From positions 446,278 to 510,277 of the forward strand of contig NZ_FOUA01000001.1 in the NCBI RefSeq assembly GCF_900114735.1: a stretch of 64,000 bases of DNA, in the 5' to 3' direction. The notes under the pieces were generated by a model. It worked only from the letters and a program-made list of their open reading frames with translations. It ran no database searches and had not been told where the DNA came from. The position numbers and the translations under genes were made by a program. Of this stretch, positions 39,646-48,163 are shown in pieces (the first letter of the stretch is position 1; every line of letters starts with the position of its first letter). The DNA is from Halopseudomonas bauzanensis. GTDB taxonomy: Bacteria > Pseudomonadota > Gammaproteobacteria > Pseudomonadales > Pseudomonadaceae.

Positions 39646-40671
39646 TCAGATCATTTCCTCGGAGCCCTTGCCGCCGAGCACGATTTCGCCGGCATCGGCC
39701 ATGCGCCGCGCAATGGCGAGAATTTCCTTCTGCGCCGCTTCCACTTCGCTGATGCGCACCGGCCCCTTGGCTTCGAGGTCATCCTGCAACAGCTCCGAGG
39801 CGCGCTTGGACATATTACGGAAGATCTTGTCCTTGATGGCCTCATCCGCGCCTTTGAGCGCGATGACCAACACATCGGTGGACACCTCGCGCAGCAGCGT
39901 CTGGATACCCCGATCATCCACATCGGCCAGGTTGTCGAACACGAACATCAGATCCTCGATCTTGTTCGACAGGTCCTCGTCCATCTGCCGGATGGATTCT
40001 ATCAGCTGCGCTTCGGTGCCGCTTTCAAGATAGTTCATGATATCTGCGGTGCGCTTGACCCCACCCATATTGGCGCGGGTGGTGTTGGAGTTGCCAGCGA
40101 ACTGCCTTTCGAGAATTTCGTTGAGTTCCTTGAGCGCGGAGGGCTGCACGGTGTTCAAGGCAGCCACGCGCAGCAATACATCCAGCCGCACCTTGTGGTC
40201 AAAATAGCCGATCACCTCAGCCGCCATGTCCGGGTCCAGGTAAGCCACCACAATCGCCTGGATCTGCGGGTGCTCGTAGCGGATGACATCCGCTACCGCA
40301 CGCGGCTCCATCCACTTGAGACTATCCAGGCCGGAGGTGCTGCCGCCCATGAGAATACGATCGACCAGGCTGTTGGCCTTGTCCTCGCCCAGGGCCTGGG
40401 TAAGCATGGTACGGATGTAGCCATCCGCGCCAACACCGAGCCCGGTCTGATCGCCAGCCACCTCAATGAAGTCGGCCATCACCTGCTGCACATGATCGCG
40501 CTGCACGGTGCGCAGCGACGCCATGGCGCTGCCGACCCGCTGTACTTCCTTGGGGCCCATGTGGCGCAACACGGCGGCGGCGTCAGACTCGCCCAGGCTC
40601 AGCAGGAAGATTGCTGCCTTGTCGAGCTTGCTGAGTTTTTGCGTGCGTTTGGCTTCTTCACTCATCTGCAT
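39646..40671 (-). CDS. fliG: Flagellar motor switch protein FliG
   Basis: A 341-aa rotor protein with three armadillo-like domains. The N-terminal MS-ring-binding part contains KAAIFLLSLGESDAAAVL. The EHPQ motif reads RYEHPQIQAIVVAYL. The C-terminal torque helix has the alternating charges of NLADVDDRGIQTLLREVS. Start ATG 40671 overlaps fliF by 14 bases; ATG 40665 is an alternative two codons on. Confidence 0.97.
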   Translation of the reverse strand: MQMSEEAKRTQKLSKLDKAAIFLLSLGESDAAAVLRHMGPKEVQRVGSAMASLRTVQRDHVQQVMADFIEVAGDQTGLGVGADGYIRTMLTQALGEDKANSLVDRILMGGSTSGLDSLKWMEPRAVADVIRYEHPQIQAIVVAYLDPDMAAEVIGYFDHKVRLDVLLRVAALNTVQPSALKELNEILERQFAGNSNTTRANMGGVKRTADIMNYLESGTEAQLIESIRQMDEDLSNKIEDLMFVFDNLADVDDRGIQTLLREVSTDVLVIALKGADEAIKDKIFRNMSKRASELLQDDLEAKGPVRISEVEAAQKEILAIARRMADAGEIVLGGKGSEEMI

Positions 40672-42385
40672 TGATCCACTCTTTCACGACCTGTGCTACC
40701 CGTCCCGGGTCTTCCGCCAGCAGGCCCTTGATGGCGTTGAGTTGCTGCTCGTAGCCGGCGCCCGGCGGCGGCAGCAGCACCGGCCCGCTGGCCGGCGCGG
40801 AAAGGCTGACGGTATCGTCGCGCAGGTCGTCTGCCAACAATCCGTCATCATTCAAGGCTGGATAGCCACCGCTTTCACCGACCGCGTCACGATTGCCGCC
40901 ACTGAGACTCTTCAGCACCGGGCGCAGCACGCCGAATACCAACACCAGCACGAACAGAATACCCAGTGCCTGCTTGGCGATATTCCAGAACCAGGGCTGG
41001 GTCCAGAACGGCACTTCCGGAAGCTCGCTCACGTCGCCAGCGGGGACGAAAGCGCTGTTGATCACACTGACACTATCGCCACGGGCCTGATCATACCCCA
41101 CGGCGTCGCGCACCAGTTGCGTCAGGCTGGTCAGTTCGGCTTCGCTCAGCGGCACGCTGGTTACCTCGCCGGTCTCGGCGTTGACCTGCTGACGGTTGTC
41201 CACCACCACCGCGACGGATAGGCGATTCAACCGGCCCTGTTGCTGGCGGGTATAGCTGATCTGCCGGTCCAGCTCGTAATTACGGGTGGCCTGCTCGCGG
41301 GAGTCGCGCGGTGGGGCCAGTACCACCGGCTCGCCGGTTTCCGGATCGATCACCTGCTCCGGTACCTGGGTGGTACCGGGGGGCTGGTTGCTCAAGGCGC
41401 CCGGGATACCCTGCGGCGATTGTCCGGCAGCGCGCTGCTCGTTGACGACCTGCTCACTGCGCAGCGAGGACTCGGGATTGAAATTTTCGGAGGTGGATTC
41501 CATGGTGCTGAAGTCCACATCGGCGGAGACCTCGGCTTTATAGTTGCCGGTGCCCAGCACCGGCTGCAGGATATTGTGCACCCGTCGGGTGAAGGTTTCC
41601 TCAAGGCGACGGGTATGGTCGAACTGGCGGCCGGCAATGGTCAGTTCGTTCAACTCGTTCTGGTCCGACAACAGATTGCCCTGCTGGTCGACTACCGTAA
41701 CCTGATCCTTGCTCAGTTCGGGCACGCTGGTCGCCACCAGATTGACGATGGCCATCACCTGTGCCGGCTCCAGCTTGCGACCAGCATACATCTCCAGCAG
41801 CACCGAGGCGCTCGGCTTGCGATCATCACGCACAAATACCGTGGAACGCGGCATGGCGATATGCACCCGCGCCGCCTTGACGTTGTACAGGCTGGAAATA
41901 GTCCGCGCCATTTCACCTTCCAGGCCGCGACGGTACTGGGTCGCTTCCATGAACTGGCTGGTGCCCAGCCCCTTCTCGCGGTCGAGAATCTCGAAGCCCA
42001 GATTGCCATCGCCCTGATTGACCCCGGCGCTGGCCAGCCGCAGCCGCGCGTCGGCCAGGTCTTCAGCCCGCACCAACAGCGCACCGCTGCTGGGCTCGAC
42101 CTTGTAGCGAATCCGGCTCTGCTGCAACACCTCGATCACCTGGGTGGCATCAAGATTGTCCATGCTGCTGTACAGCGGACGGTACTCCGGTTGCTGCGAC
42201 CAGAGCACAACGGCGAAACCGATGGCAACACTGGCCGCCAGCCCCACCAGCAAGCCGAACTGGCGCAGCATTGGCAACTGCGCCAGGTTATCCAGAAAGC
42301 TCAGCCCCATGAACGGCTTGCGCGAGCTGGCAGCGGCCGGGTCAGGTCGGGTAGCGGGGGTGTTCGGAGTGCTCGCAGCATCCAT
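40658..42385 (-). CDS. fliF: Flagellar MS-ring protein FliF
   Basis: A 575-aa membrane ring protein with two transmembrane helices (about 45-65 and 445-465). Ring-building YscJ-like domains include SRIRYKVEPSSGALLV and ENFNPESSLRSEQ-type segments. The C-terminal FliG-binding tail ends VAQVVKEWINADE. The ATG at 42385 with GAGG nine bases upstream is chosen over a TTG one codon earlier. Coupled to fliG; starts 35 bases after fliE. Confidence 0.97.
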   Translation of the reverse strand: MDAASTPNTPATRPDPAAASSRKPFMGLSFLDNLAQLPMLRQFGLLVGLAASVAIGFAVVLWSQQPEYRPLYSSMDNLDATQVIEVLQQSRIRYKVEPSSGALLVRAEDLADARLRLASAGVNQGDGNLGFEILDREKGLGTSQFMEATQYRRGLEGEMARTISSLYNVKAARVHIAMPRSTVFVRDDRKPSASVLLEMYAGRKLEPAQVMAIVNLVATSVPELSKDQVTVVDQQGNLLSDQNELNELTIAGRQFDHTRRLEETFTRRVHNILQPVLGTGNYKAEVSADVDFSTMESTSENFNPESSLRSEQVVNEQRAAGQSPQGIPGALSNQPPGTTQVPEQVIDPETGEPVVLAPPRDSREQATRNYELDRQISYTRQQQGRLNRLSVAVVVDNRQQVNAETGEVTSVPLSEAELTSLTQLVRDAVGYDQARGDSVSVINSAFVPAGDVSELPEVPFWTQPWFWNIAKQALGILFVLVLVFGVLRPVLKSLSGGNRDAVGESGGYPALNDDGLLADDLRDDTVSLSAPASGPVLLPPPGAGYEQQLNAIKGLLAEDPGRVAQVVKEWINADE

Positions 42386-42420
42386 CAATCAAATCCTCGA
42401 TAACGAAACAGCGGGCTGAA

Positions 42421-42756
42421 TCAGATAGGCATCTTCATGATGTCTTCATACGCGGTAATCAGCTTGTTGCGCACCTGGGTCATGGCCTGGAAAGCAACGC
42501 TGGACTTCTGCGAGGCCACCATCACTTCCGCCAGATCGATCCCCGGCACCCCACGCTCGTACCCGGTCTGCAACTCGCTGGTGGTCTTCTGCAATTCATT
42601 GACGCGGTTGACTGCCTGCTGCAACAGATCATCGAACGCCGGCGCGTTCACATCCTGCGCCACCGGTGCCACCGCCGGCTGCGGACGGCTCATCGCCTCC
42701 ATCTGCATGGAACGCATCTGCAACATCAGACGATTGAATTCGACACCCTGCGTCAT
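42421..42756 (-). CDS. fliE: Flagellar hook-basal body protein FliE
   Basis: A 111-aa rod/MS-ring junction protein and the first export substrate. The C-terminal signature is VMVASQKSSVAFQAMTQVRNKLI, ending AYEDIMKMPI. The ATG at 42756 follows GGAGG at five bases; a frame extension to 42789 is rejected. A sigma54 promoter 55 bases upstream makes fliE the head of the fliEFGHIJ operon, as in P. aeruginosa. Confidence 0.96.
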   Translation of the reverse strand: MTQGVEFNRLMLQMRSMQMEAMSRPQPAVAPVAQDVNAPAFDDLLQQAVNRVNELQKTTSELQTGYERGVPGIDLAEVMVASQKSSVAFQAMTQVRNKLITAYEDIMKMPI

Positions 42757-42810
42757 GATTCCTCCAGGCCGTGGATATTTTGACGGCAAAATCAGCTTTG
42801 GAAGTTATAG

Positions 42811-42826
42811 AGCAAGATTGGTGCCA
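42811..42826 (-). promoter_or_regulatory. Sigma54 (-24/-12) promoter of fliEFGHIJ
   Basis: On minus TGGCACC-AATC-TTGCT, a near-consensus match to TGGCACG-N4-TTGCA. GG (42825-42824) and GC (42813-42812) are ten bases apart. The fleR stop lies 25 bases upstream. FleR is the expected activator. Confidence 0.85.
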
Positions 42827-42850
42827 AATTAAACCTGCCGCGACAAGCCG

Positions 42851-44269
42851 CTATCCGACAAACACCTTCCCTTCCACATCCAGCCCCGCATCCCGCATTT
42901 GCGCCAACTTATATCGCAGCGTCCGTGGGCTGATACCCAGCCGCTCCGCCGTCTCTTTACGCCGACCGCGTTCTGCGCGCAGAGTGTCGATGATCAGCTG
43001 AAACTCGCGCTGCTTCACGTCATGTCCCAACCCGGCACCGGCTACCGGGCTGGTCGGCACGGCGTACAGCTGACTGGGCGCCGGCAGCGGCGCAACCAGA
43101 GGCATTGCCATATCGGCTGGCATGATCGCGCTACCGGGCGCAGTGGCCAGACACAGGTCCTGCGCCCGAATCATTCCACCCTGCTGCAAGATCAGCGCGC
43201 GTTGCACGGCATTATCCAGCTCCCGCACATTCCCCGGCCAGGCATGCTGTTGCAGTGCCTGACAAGCATCCGGCGCAAAGCGGACCGGGCTCTGATTCAT
43301 TTTGCCGATATGCTTGGCCAGCAAACGCTCGGCGATCGGCAGAATATCCGCTGGCCGGCCACGCAATGGTTGCCACTGCAACGGGAAGACGCCGAGCCGG
43401 TAGTACAGATCCTCACGGAACCGCCCGGCAGCCACCTCAGCCGGCATGTCGCGGTTGGTGGTGGCAATAATGCGGATATCCAGCTGGATCAGCTTGCGTC
43501 CACCAACCCGCTCGACCTCCCGTTCCTGCAGCACACGCAACAGCTTGGCCTGCAATGCCAACGGCATCTCGGAAATCTCGTCCAGCAACAGGGTGCCGCC
43601 ATTGGCCTGCTCGAACTTGCCCGGCGCTGCCGCCACGGCGCCGGTAAAGGCACCCTTCTCATGACCGAACAGCGTTGCTTCAAGCATGTTCTCCGGAATC
43701 GCCGCGCAGTTGATGGCGATATACGGCTGACTGGCACGGGGCGACTGCTGGTGAATATAGCGCGCCAACACCTCTTTGCCGGTCCCCGACTCGCCGGAAA
43801 TCAACACCGTTGAGTCACTGGCAGCTACCCGCTGTGCCAGCTGCAGCAATTGCTGGCTGGCCGGATCGGCCGCCACGGGTCCATCATCCGCGCCAACTTG
43901 CAGCCGCCCCTGGGCATGCTGCGCTATCAAGCCCAGGAGCGCCGAGGGCTCGAAGGGTTTGACCAGGTAATCCACCGCACCCATGCGCATGGCTTCCACT
44001 GCATTCTGCACCGTGCCATAGGCGGTCATCAGCAGCACCGGCAATTGCGGATGCCGCTCGCGCAATACCTGCAGTAGAGCGTGGCCGTCCATGCCCGGCA
44101 TGTTCACATCGCTGATGACCATCGCCACCGTGTGCCGCTGTAGCAATGCCAGCGCCTGCTCGCCATCGGCAGCCTCCAGATAATCGTAACCGCCCAAGAG
44201 CAGGGTATCGGCAAGTGCTTCGCGCAGTGCCCGGTCATCTTCCACCAACAGAATGCGTGGTCCGGTCAT
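42851..44269 (-). CDS. fleR: Sigma54-dependent flagellar response regulator FleR
   Basis: A 472-aa NtrC-type regulator. The receiver spans 1-118 (VEDDRAL; acceptor Asp in VISDVNMPGMDG). The AAA+ domain has Walker A GESGTGKE, GAFTGA in HEKGAFTGAVAA, and Walker B GGTLLLDEISEM. A Fis-type HTH ends the protein (KETAERLGISPRTLRYKLAQM). It overlaps fleS by ATGA. FleSR drives the class III basal-body/hook genes such as fliE, whose sigma54 promoter is directly downstream. Confidence 0.96.
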   Translation of the reverse strand: MTGPRILLVEDDRALREALADTLLLGGYDYLEAADGEQALALLQRHTVAMVISDVNMPGMDGHALLQVLRERHPQLPVLLMTAYGTVQNAVEAMRMGAVDYLVKPFEPSALLGLIAQHAQGRLQVGADDGPVAADPASQQLLQLAQRVAASDSTVLISGESGTGKEVLARYIHQQSPRASQPYIAINCAAIPENMLEATLFGHEKGAFTGAVAAAPGKFEQANGGTLLLDEISEMPLALQAKLLRVLQEREVERVGGRKLIQLDIRIIATTNRDMPAEVAAGRFREDLYYRLGVFPLQWQPLRGRPADILPIAERLLAKHIGKMNQSPVRFAPDACQALQQHAWPGNVRELDNAVQRALILQQGGMIRAQDLCLATAPGSAIMPADMAMPLVAPLPAPSQLYAVPTSPVAGAGLGHDVKQREFQLIIDTLRAERGRRKETAERLGISPRTLRYKLAQMRDAGLDVEGKVFVG

Positions 44270-45456
44270 GCTGGCTGGCCTCCGAATGATTGCACCGGCA
44301 CGACCAGCTCCGCCCAGGTGCCCTGGCCGGCTCGACTCCGCAGCAGGAAAGCCCCGCCATGGGCGTGGGCTACTGATTTCACCACCGATACTCCCAACCC
44401 GGTGCCCTGGGACCGCGTGGTATAGAAAGGCTCACCGATTTTCGCCAGTTCCGCCGCCGTCATCCCACGCCCGGCGTCCACTACACTCAGACTCAACCGC
44501 CCTTCCTGCAGGCGTTGGCAGACCTTCAGCCGCGCGGCAGGTGCGCCGGCCTGTATGGCGTTGTCAATCAGATTGAGCGCCGCACCGATCAAGGTTTCCC
44601 GGTTACATTGCAGCTGCACGCCCGCCGGGCAATGGTCCTCCCAGCGGCAATTCGCTGCGGATTCCTCGATCAGCGTCTCGGCCTGTTGCTGCAGGCTGGC
44701 AAAGAGGTCGTTCGCGCTCACCAGATCGGTCAGCGGCAGATCACCCTTGGCAAACAACAGCATATCCCGCACTTGCTGCTCGATGGTTTGCAGGCGATCT
44801 TTGAGCCGCTGGCTGAAGCGTTGGCGGTGCGTGACCGAGAGCTCCGGCTGGTGCAGATGGCTGGCATATAGCAGCGCGGTGGACAGGGGTGTGCGGATCT
44901 GATGCGCCAGCGAGGCGACCATCCGCCCCAAAGCGGACAGCCGCTCGTTGCGCGCCAGTTGGGATTGCAGACGACGGGTTTCGGTGAGATCGGTCAGCAG
45001 GATAATCTGCCCCGGCTCACCGTGCAGGGAGCGCGTTGCCAGTGACACGCGACGACCGCTACGCAGAGATACTTCATGGTAGTCATCATCACGGGGGGCA
45101 AAGCGGTCGCGGATCAGTTCGCGCCAGAGCTGACCTTCGAGGGGCTCGCCGAGCAAGTCGCGGGCCACCGGGTTGGCTTCACGCACCACACCACGGCCGT
45201 CCAGTACGATGACGCCACCGGGCAATAGGTCCAGGAGGTTCTGCAGACGGCCGGCCAGGCAGGCTTTCTCGGCCAACTCGCGGGTGCGCTGGGCATTGAC
45301 CTCGAGCAGTTGCGCCTGCAACTGCTCAACCTGCTGTTCGAGCAGCCCATGCGACTCGCGCAACTGATCGGACATCTGGCTGAACAGGCCGTAAGCCTGT
45401 TCCAGATTTTCCTTTTCCTGCGTGTCCTGCGGCAGATTTGGAGCAGTGGCAACCAT
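44266..45456 (-). CDS. fleS: Flagellar sensor histidine kinase FleS
   Basis: A 396-aa cytosolic kinase without transmembrane segments, as expected for FleS. A coiled N-terminal region is followed by a PAS-like domain (about 70-165, PGGVIVLDGRGVVREANPVA). The H-box is VASLAHQIRTPLSTALLYAS. HATPase boxes include DAGRGM and SQGTGLGVSVV. The ATG at 45456 with AGGGG six bases away is preferred to the GTG just before it. Co-translated with fleR. The signal it senses is thought to be internal assembly state. Confidence 0.95.
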   Translation of the reverse strand: MVATAPNLPQDTQEKENLEQAYGLFSQMSDQLRESHGLLEQQVEQLQAQLLEVNAQRTRELAEKACLAGRLQNLLDLLPGGVIVLDGRGVVREANPVARDLLGEPLEGQLWRELIRDRFAPRDDDYHEVSLRSGRRVSLATRSLHGEPGQIILLTDLTETRRLQSQLARNERLSALGRMVASLAHQIRTPLSTALLYASHLHQPELSVTHRQRFSQRLKDRLQTIEQQVRDMLLFAKGDLPLTDLVSANDLFASLQQQAETLIEESAANCRWEDHCPAGVQLQCNRETLIGAALNLIDNAIQAGAPAARLKVCQRLQEGRLSLSVVDAGRGMTAAELAKIGEPFYTTRSQGTGLGVSVVKSVAHAHGGAFLLRSRAGQGTWAELVVPVQSFGGQPA

Positions 45457-45493
45457 CACAATCCCCTGATAAAAACACTACTCGGGGGACTCA

Positions 45494-45509
45494 AGCAAGG
45501 GCTGTGCCA
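45494..45509 (-). promoter_or_regulatory. Sigma54 (-24/-12) promoter of fleSR
   Basis: On minus TGGCACA-GCCC-TTGCT. GG (45508-45507) and GC (45496-45495) are ten bases apart, 35-50 bases before fleS. It lies in the 109-base fleQ-fleS gap, which is otherwise AT-rich. This is the canonical FleQ target in Pseudomonas. Confidence 0.88.
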
Positions 45510-45565
45510 TTAAAAATAATTAGCTATAAATCAATAGGTTGGGCTATATACAACTGATTATACCG

Positions 45566-47047
45566 TCAGGCTTCTGACGCTTCCTTGTCGCCGCCGCCAT
45601 CGCCATCACGCTGCATACCGTACTTACGCATTTTCTCCACCAAAGTGGTGCGGCGAATACGCAACCGCTCCGCAGCGCGCGCAACGACATAATTGGCTTC
45701 GTCCAACGCCTGTTGAATCAGCGACTGCTCCAGACCAGCCAGATGGTCCTTCAGATCGAGCCCCTCAGGAGGCAAGCCCGCCGGATTGTCCAGCGATGGT
45801 GCGCCGGGTTGCCAGACGTTTTCTTCCCCCTCCTTGTGCAGTTGACGCAGGTCGTCATGGTCGTCGTCAACATAACGGAACTTACGCGGCAACTCGCCGA
45901 CTCCGATCACCCCATGGGGGTGCATGATTGCCATACGCTCGACCAGGTTGGCCAACTCCCGCACGTTGCCCGGCCAGGGATGCTGACACAGGGACATGAT
46001 GGCCGCGCTGCTGAAACGAATGGAGCCTCGCCGTTCCTTTTCCAGCCGGGTGATCAGCTCATTGAGCAGCAACGGCAGATCCTCGATACGCTCGCGCAGG
46101 GGCGGCATCTCGATGGGGAAAACGTGTAGACGGTAGTACAGATCCTCGCGGAAGGTGCCGTCGATGATCATCTGTTCCAGATTCTTGTGCGTGGCGGCAA
46201 TCACCCGCACATCCGCCTTCTGCGGCTTGTTGCTGCCCACCCGCTCGAAGGTGCGTTCCTGTAATACCCGCAGCAGTTTGACCTGCATGCTCATTGGCAT
46301 GTCGCCGATTTCATCCAGGAACAGAGTACCGCCAGCAGCCAGTTCAAAACGCCCAGCGCGGCTGGTAATCGCCCCGGTGAAGGCGCCCTTTTCATGGCCG
46401 AACAACTCGCTTTCCAGCAGCTCCGCGGGAATCGCCCCGCAGTTGACCGGTACGAACGGGGCATCTTTGCGCTGGGAATGGTAATGCAGATTGCGCGCCA
46501 CCACTTCCTTGCCGGTGCCCGAATCGCCGAGAATCAGCACCGTGGCCTCGGTATCGGCCACCTGCTTCATCATCTGCCGCACGGCCTGAATCGGCCGACT
46601 GGTGCCTACCAGACTGCGAAACAGGTTCGGCTCGCGCTGGCGCTTGCGTTGCCCGTCGTCGAAGACCTCACGATAGACCTGTGCCCGATGCAGGGTATCC
46701 AATAACTGGTTATAGCTGAGTGGCGGCTCCAACACACTCAACAGGCGCTGGCGCAGCTGTTCCGGCCAGTTGGTTATACGTTCGCGGCCCAGCATCACCA
46801 CCGGCAAGTGGGCATCCCACTTATCGAGCTGGCTGATCAGCGCATCCGTCCCCACCGGATGCTCGCACTGGCCCACGATCACGCATTTGACCGCCGCAGC
46901 AGAGGACAGTTGCGTGGCAACTTCTTCCTGCCACGCAGCCGAATTGGCGGACAGTGTATCTTCCCCGAGAAATCCGAGAATCAGATTGAGATCATGGCGG
47001 CTACGCGGACAATCATCGATCAGCAGGATATGGCTATTGAGCTGCAT
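45566..47047 (-). CDS. fleQ: Flagellar master regulator FleQ
   Basis: A 493-aa sigma54 enhancer-binding protein and c-di-GMP receptor. The N-terminal FleQ domain (1-120) lacks the receiver's acceptor Asp (the strand ends CVIVGQCE). The AAA+ domain starts with LFRSLVGTSRPIQ; Walker A GDSGTGKE, GAFTGA and GGTLFLDEIGDM are intact. The HTH is RAAERLRIRRTTLVEKMRKYGM. The frame is open to 47164, but the ATG at 47047 gives the Pseudomonas N-terminus (HILLIDDCPRSRHDL) and length. FleQ activates fleSR and other class II operons and represses exopolysaccharide genes. Confidence 0.96.
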   Translation of the reverse strand: MQLNSHILLIDDCPRSRHDLNLILGFLGEDTLSANSAAWQEEVATQLSSAAAVKCVIVGQCEHPVGTDALISQLDKWDAHLPVVMLGRERITNWPEQLRQRLLSVLEPPLSYNQLLDTLHRAQVYREVFDDGQRKRQREPNLFRSLVGTSRPIQAVRQMMKQVADTEATVLILGDSGTGKEVVARNLHYHSQRKDAPFVPVNCGAIPAELLESELFGHEKGAFTGAITSRAGRFELAAGGTLFLDEIGDMPMSMQVKLLRVLQERTFERVGSNKPQKADVRVIAATHKNLEQMIIDGTFREDLYYRLHVFPIEMPPLRERIEDLPLLLNELITRLEKERRGSIRFSSAAIMSLCQHPWPGNVRELANLVERMAIMHPHGVIGVGELPRKFRYVDDDHDDLRQLHKEGEENVWQPGAPSLDNPAGLPPEGLDLKDHLAGLEQSLIQQALDEANYVVARAAERLRIRRTTLVEKMRKYGMQRDGDGGGDKEASEA

Positions 47048-47222
47048 GAGAGGCAGGAGGTCCTTTTTCCAGTTACACGCACAAAGCAATGGCATAGAGC
47101 CATAACTGCGGGTACAGAAGTAAAGGTAGAGGGATTGAAGGTACGAGTCAAATACTTGGCGCACTTTTATGGTGCTACTGATCGGATAGATGATCTATGA
47201 CAATCATCACCCCTATCATCAT

Positions 47223-47240
47223 CCTCGGCGCAAGCCGAGG
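47223..47240. terminator. Hairpin between fliT and fleQ
   Basis: Perfect 7-bp stem CCTCGGC-GCAA-GCCGAGG, 41 bases past the fliT stop on minus. No T-run follows, so it may be an end-stabilising structure rather than a strong intrinsic terminator. The rest of the 233-base fliT-fleQ gap must hold the fleQ promoter; I could not assign its boxes with confidence. Confidence 0.45.
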
Positions 47241-47280
47241 ATCCAGCCTACCGACCAACTATTAAGTGGGAGAGCGAAAC

Positions 47281-47577
47281 TCAGCTGAACATCTGATAAA
47301 CCTTGGCGCCTTGCCGGCTGCGCTGCACGCCCTGCAGCTCCTCGGCCAGCTTGCCCTGCACCGCCTGGCATAGACCAATCACCTCGCGATAGGTCTCGGA
47401 CAGCGAACTCAGCAATTCGGCCAACGCCACTTCATCCCGGTCCGGCTGGGCCATGGCCTGCTGCACCTGCTCGCGGCACAGCCGATCAAGCTCGCCCACT
47501 TGCTGCCAATCTCCCGCCTGCACTGCAGTGATCAGCGCCTTGTGGGTTTCCTGCAATTGTTCAACGGCAACGGCCAT
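47281..47577 (-). CDS. fliT: Flagellar protein FliT (FliD chaperone-type)
   Basis: A 98-aa small helical protein. It sits right after fliS (19-base gap), the standard FliT position, and shows the Gln/Leu-rich helices of the family (LQETHKALITAVQAGDWQQV). FliT binds the cap protein FliD and regulates export. The frame opens at 47637, but the ATG at 47577 with GGGAG upstream gives the usual length. Assignment rests mainly on position and size. Confidence 0.8.
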   Translation of the reverse strand: MAVAVEQLQETHKALITAVQAGDWQQVGELDRLCREQVQQAMAQPDRDEVALAELLSSLSETYREVIGLCQAVQGKLAEELQGVQRSRQGAKVYQMFS

Positions 47578-47596
47578 GACTAATCTCCCGGGTGGC

Positions 47597-47977
47597 TCAG
47601 GACTGGCGAATGCCATCCCAACCCTCTTTGATCTCACGCAACAGTTTGGCGACGTCCTCCAGCATGGCCGGATCGTTCTTCAGGTTCGCCTGGCTCAGCC
47701 GCTGTTGCATGAAGGCATAGAGATTATCCAGATTTGCTGCTATTTCGCCACCTTTCTCGGTGTCGACTGCATCACGCAAACCACCAATAATACCCATCGC
47801 CTTGCCGATCAGCTCACCCTTCAATCCGATATTGCCATACTCCATCGCCCCCTTCGCCTGCGCAATCCGCTGCAGCCCGCCTTCCAGCAGCATCTGGATC
47901 AGCCGATGCGGATCAGCCTCGGTCACCTGAGCGTGGACGTTGACGGTCTGGTATTGCTTCATGGCATAGGCATTCAT
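47597..47977 (-). CDS. fliS: Flagellin export chaperone FliS (fleQ-proximal copy)
   Basis: A 126-aa four-helix chaperone that holds flagellin before export. Typical features are YQTVNVHAQVTEADPHRLIQMLLEG, KGELIGKAMGIIGGLRDAV and LDNLYAFMQQRL. It is one of two fliS paralogues in the window; the other (51861) directly follows fliD. A sigma28 promoter lies 40-65 bases before its ATG, so it is expressed late, with fliT. It is separated from the other flagellin-export genes by the inserted sulfatase/Rpn segment. Confidence 0.93.
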   Translation of the reverse strand: MNAYAMKQYQTVNVHAQVTEADPHRLIQMLLEGGLQRIAQAKGAMEYGNIGLKGELIGKAMGIIGGLRDAVDTEKGGEIAANLDNLYAFMQQRLSQANLKNDPAMLEDVAKLLREIKEGWDGIRQS

Positions 47978-48015
47978 GGGACAGGATTCCTGAAGATGTG
48001 TTTCACATACTTCAG

Positions 48016-48041
48016 CTATCGGCAGCGAGCGGGAAACTTGA
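48016..48041 (-). promoter_or_regulatory. Sigma28 (FliA) promoter of fliST
   Basis: On minus TCAAG (48041-48037), 13 bases, then GCCGATAG (48023-48016). This fits the FliA consensus TCAAG-N13-GCCGATAA with one -10 mismatch. It lies 39 bases before the fliS ATG. Confidence 0.8.
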
Positions 48042-48163
48042 GAAGAAAATTTCTCCCAGCGCGCATTTGACCCGATGGCAAACCGCTACTATTTTTCACC
48101 TATGGCCATCTGCAGGCACTGGGGTGGAACAGCGATCGCGGTACTGATAACAGGGAATCGACA

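Noticed and set aside
38809-40674. 621-codon open frame on plus, antisense to fliH-fliG
   Set aside because: Both flagellar genes on minus are certain; the antisense product is His/Leu-rich and lacks a ribosome site.
47048-47280. Promoter boxes for fleQ
   Set aside because: A TTGACT is present on minus but the matching -10 is poor; I could not support a specific call.
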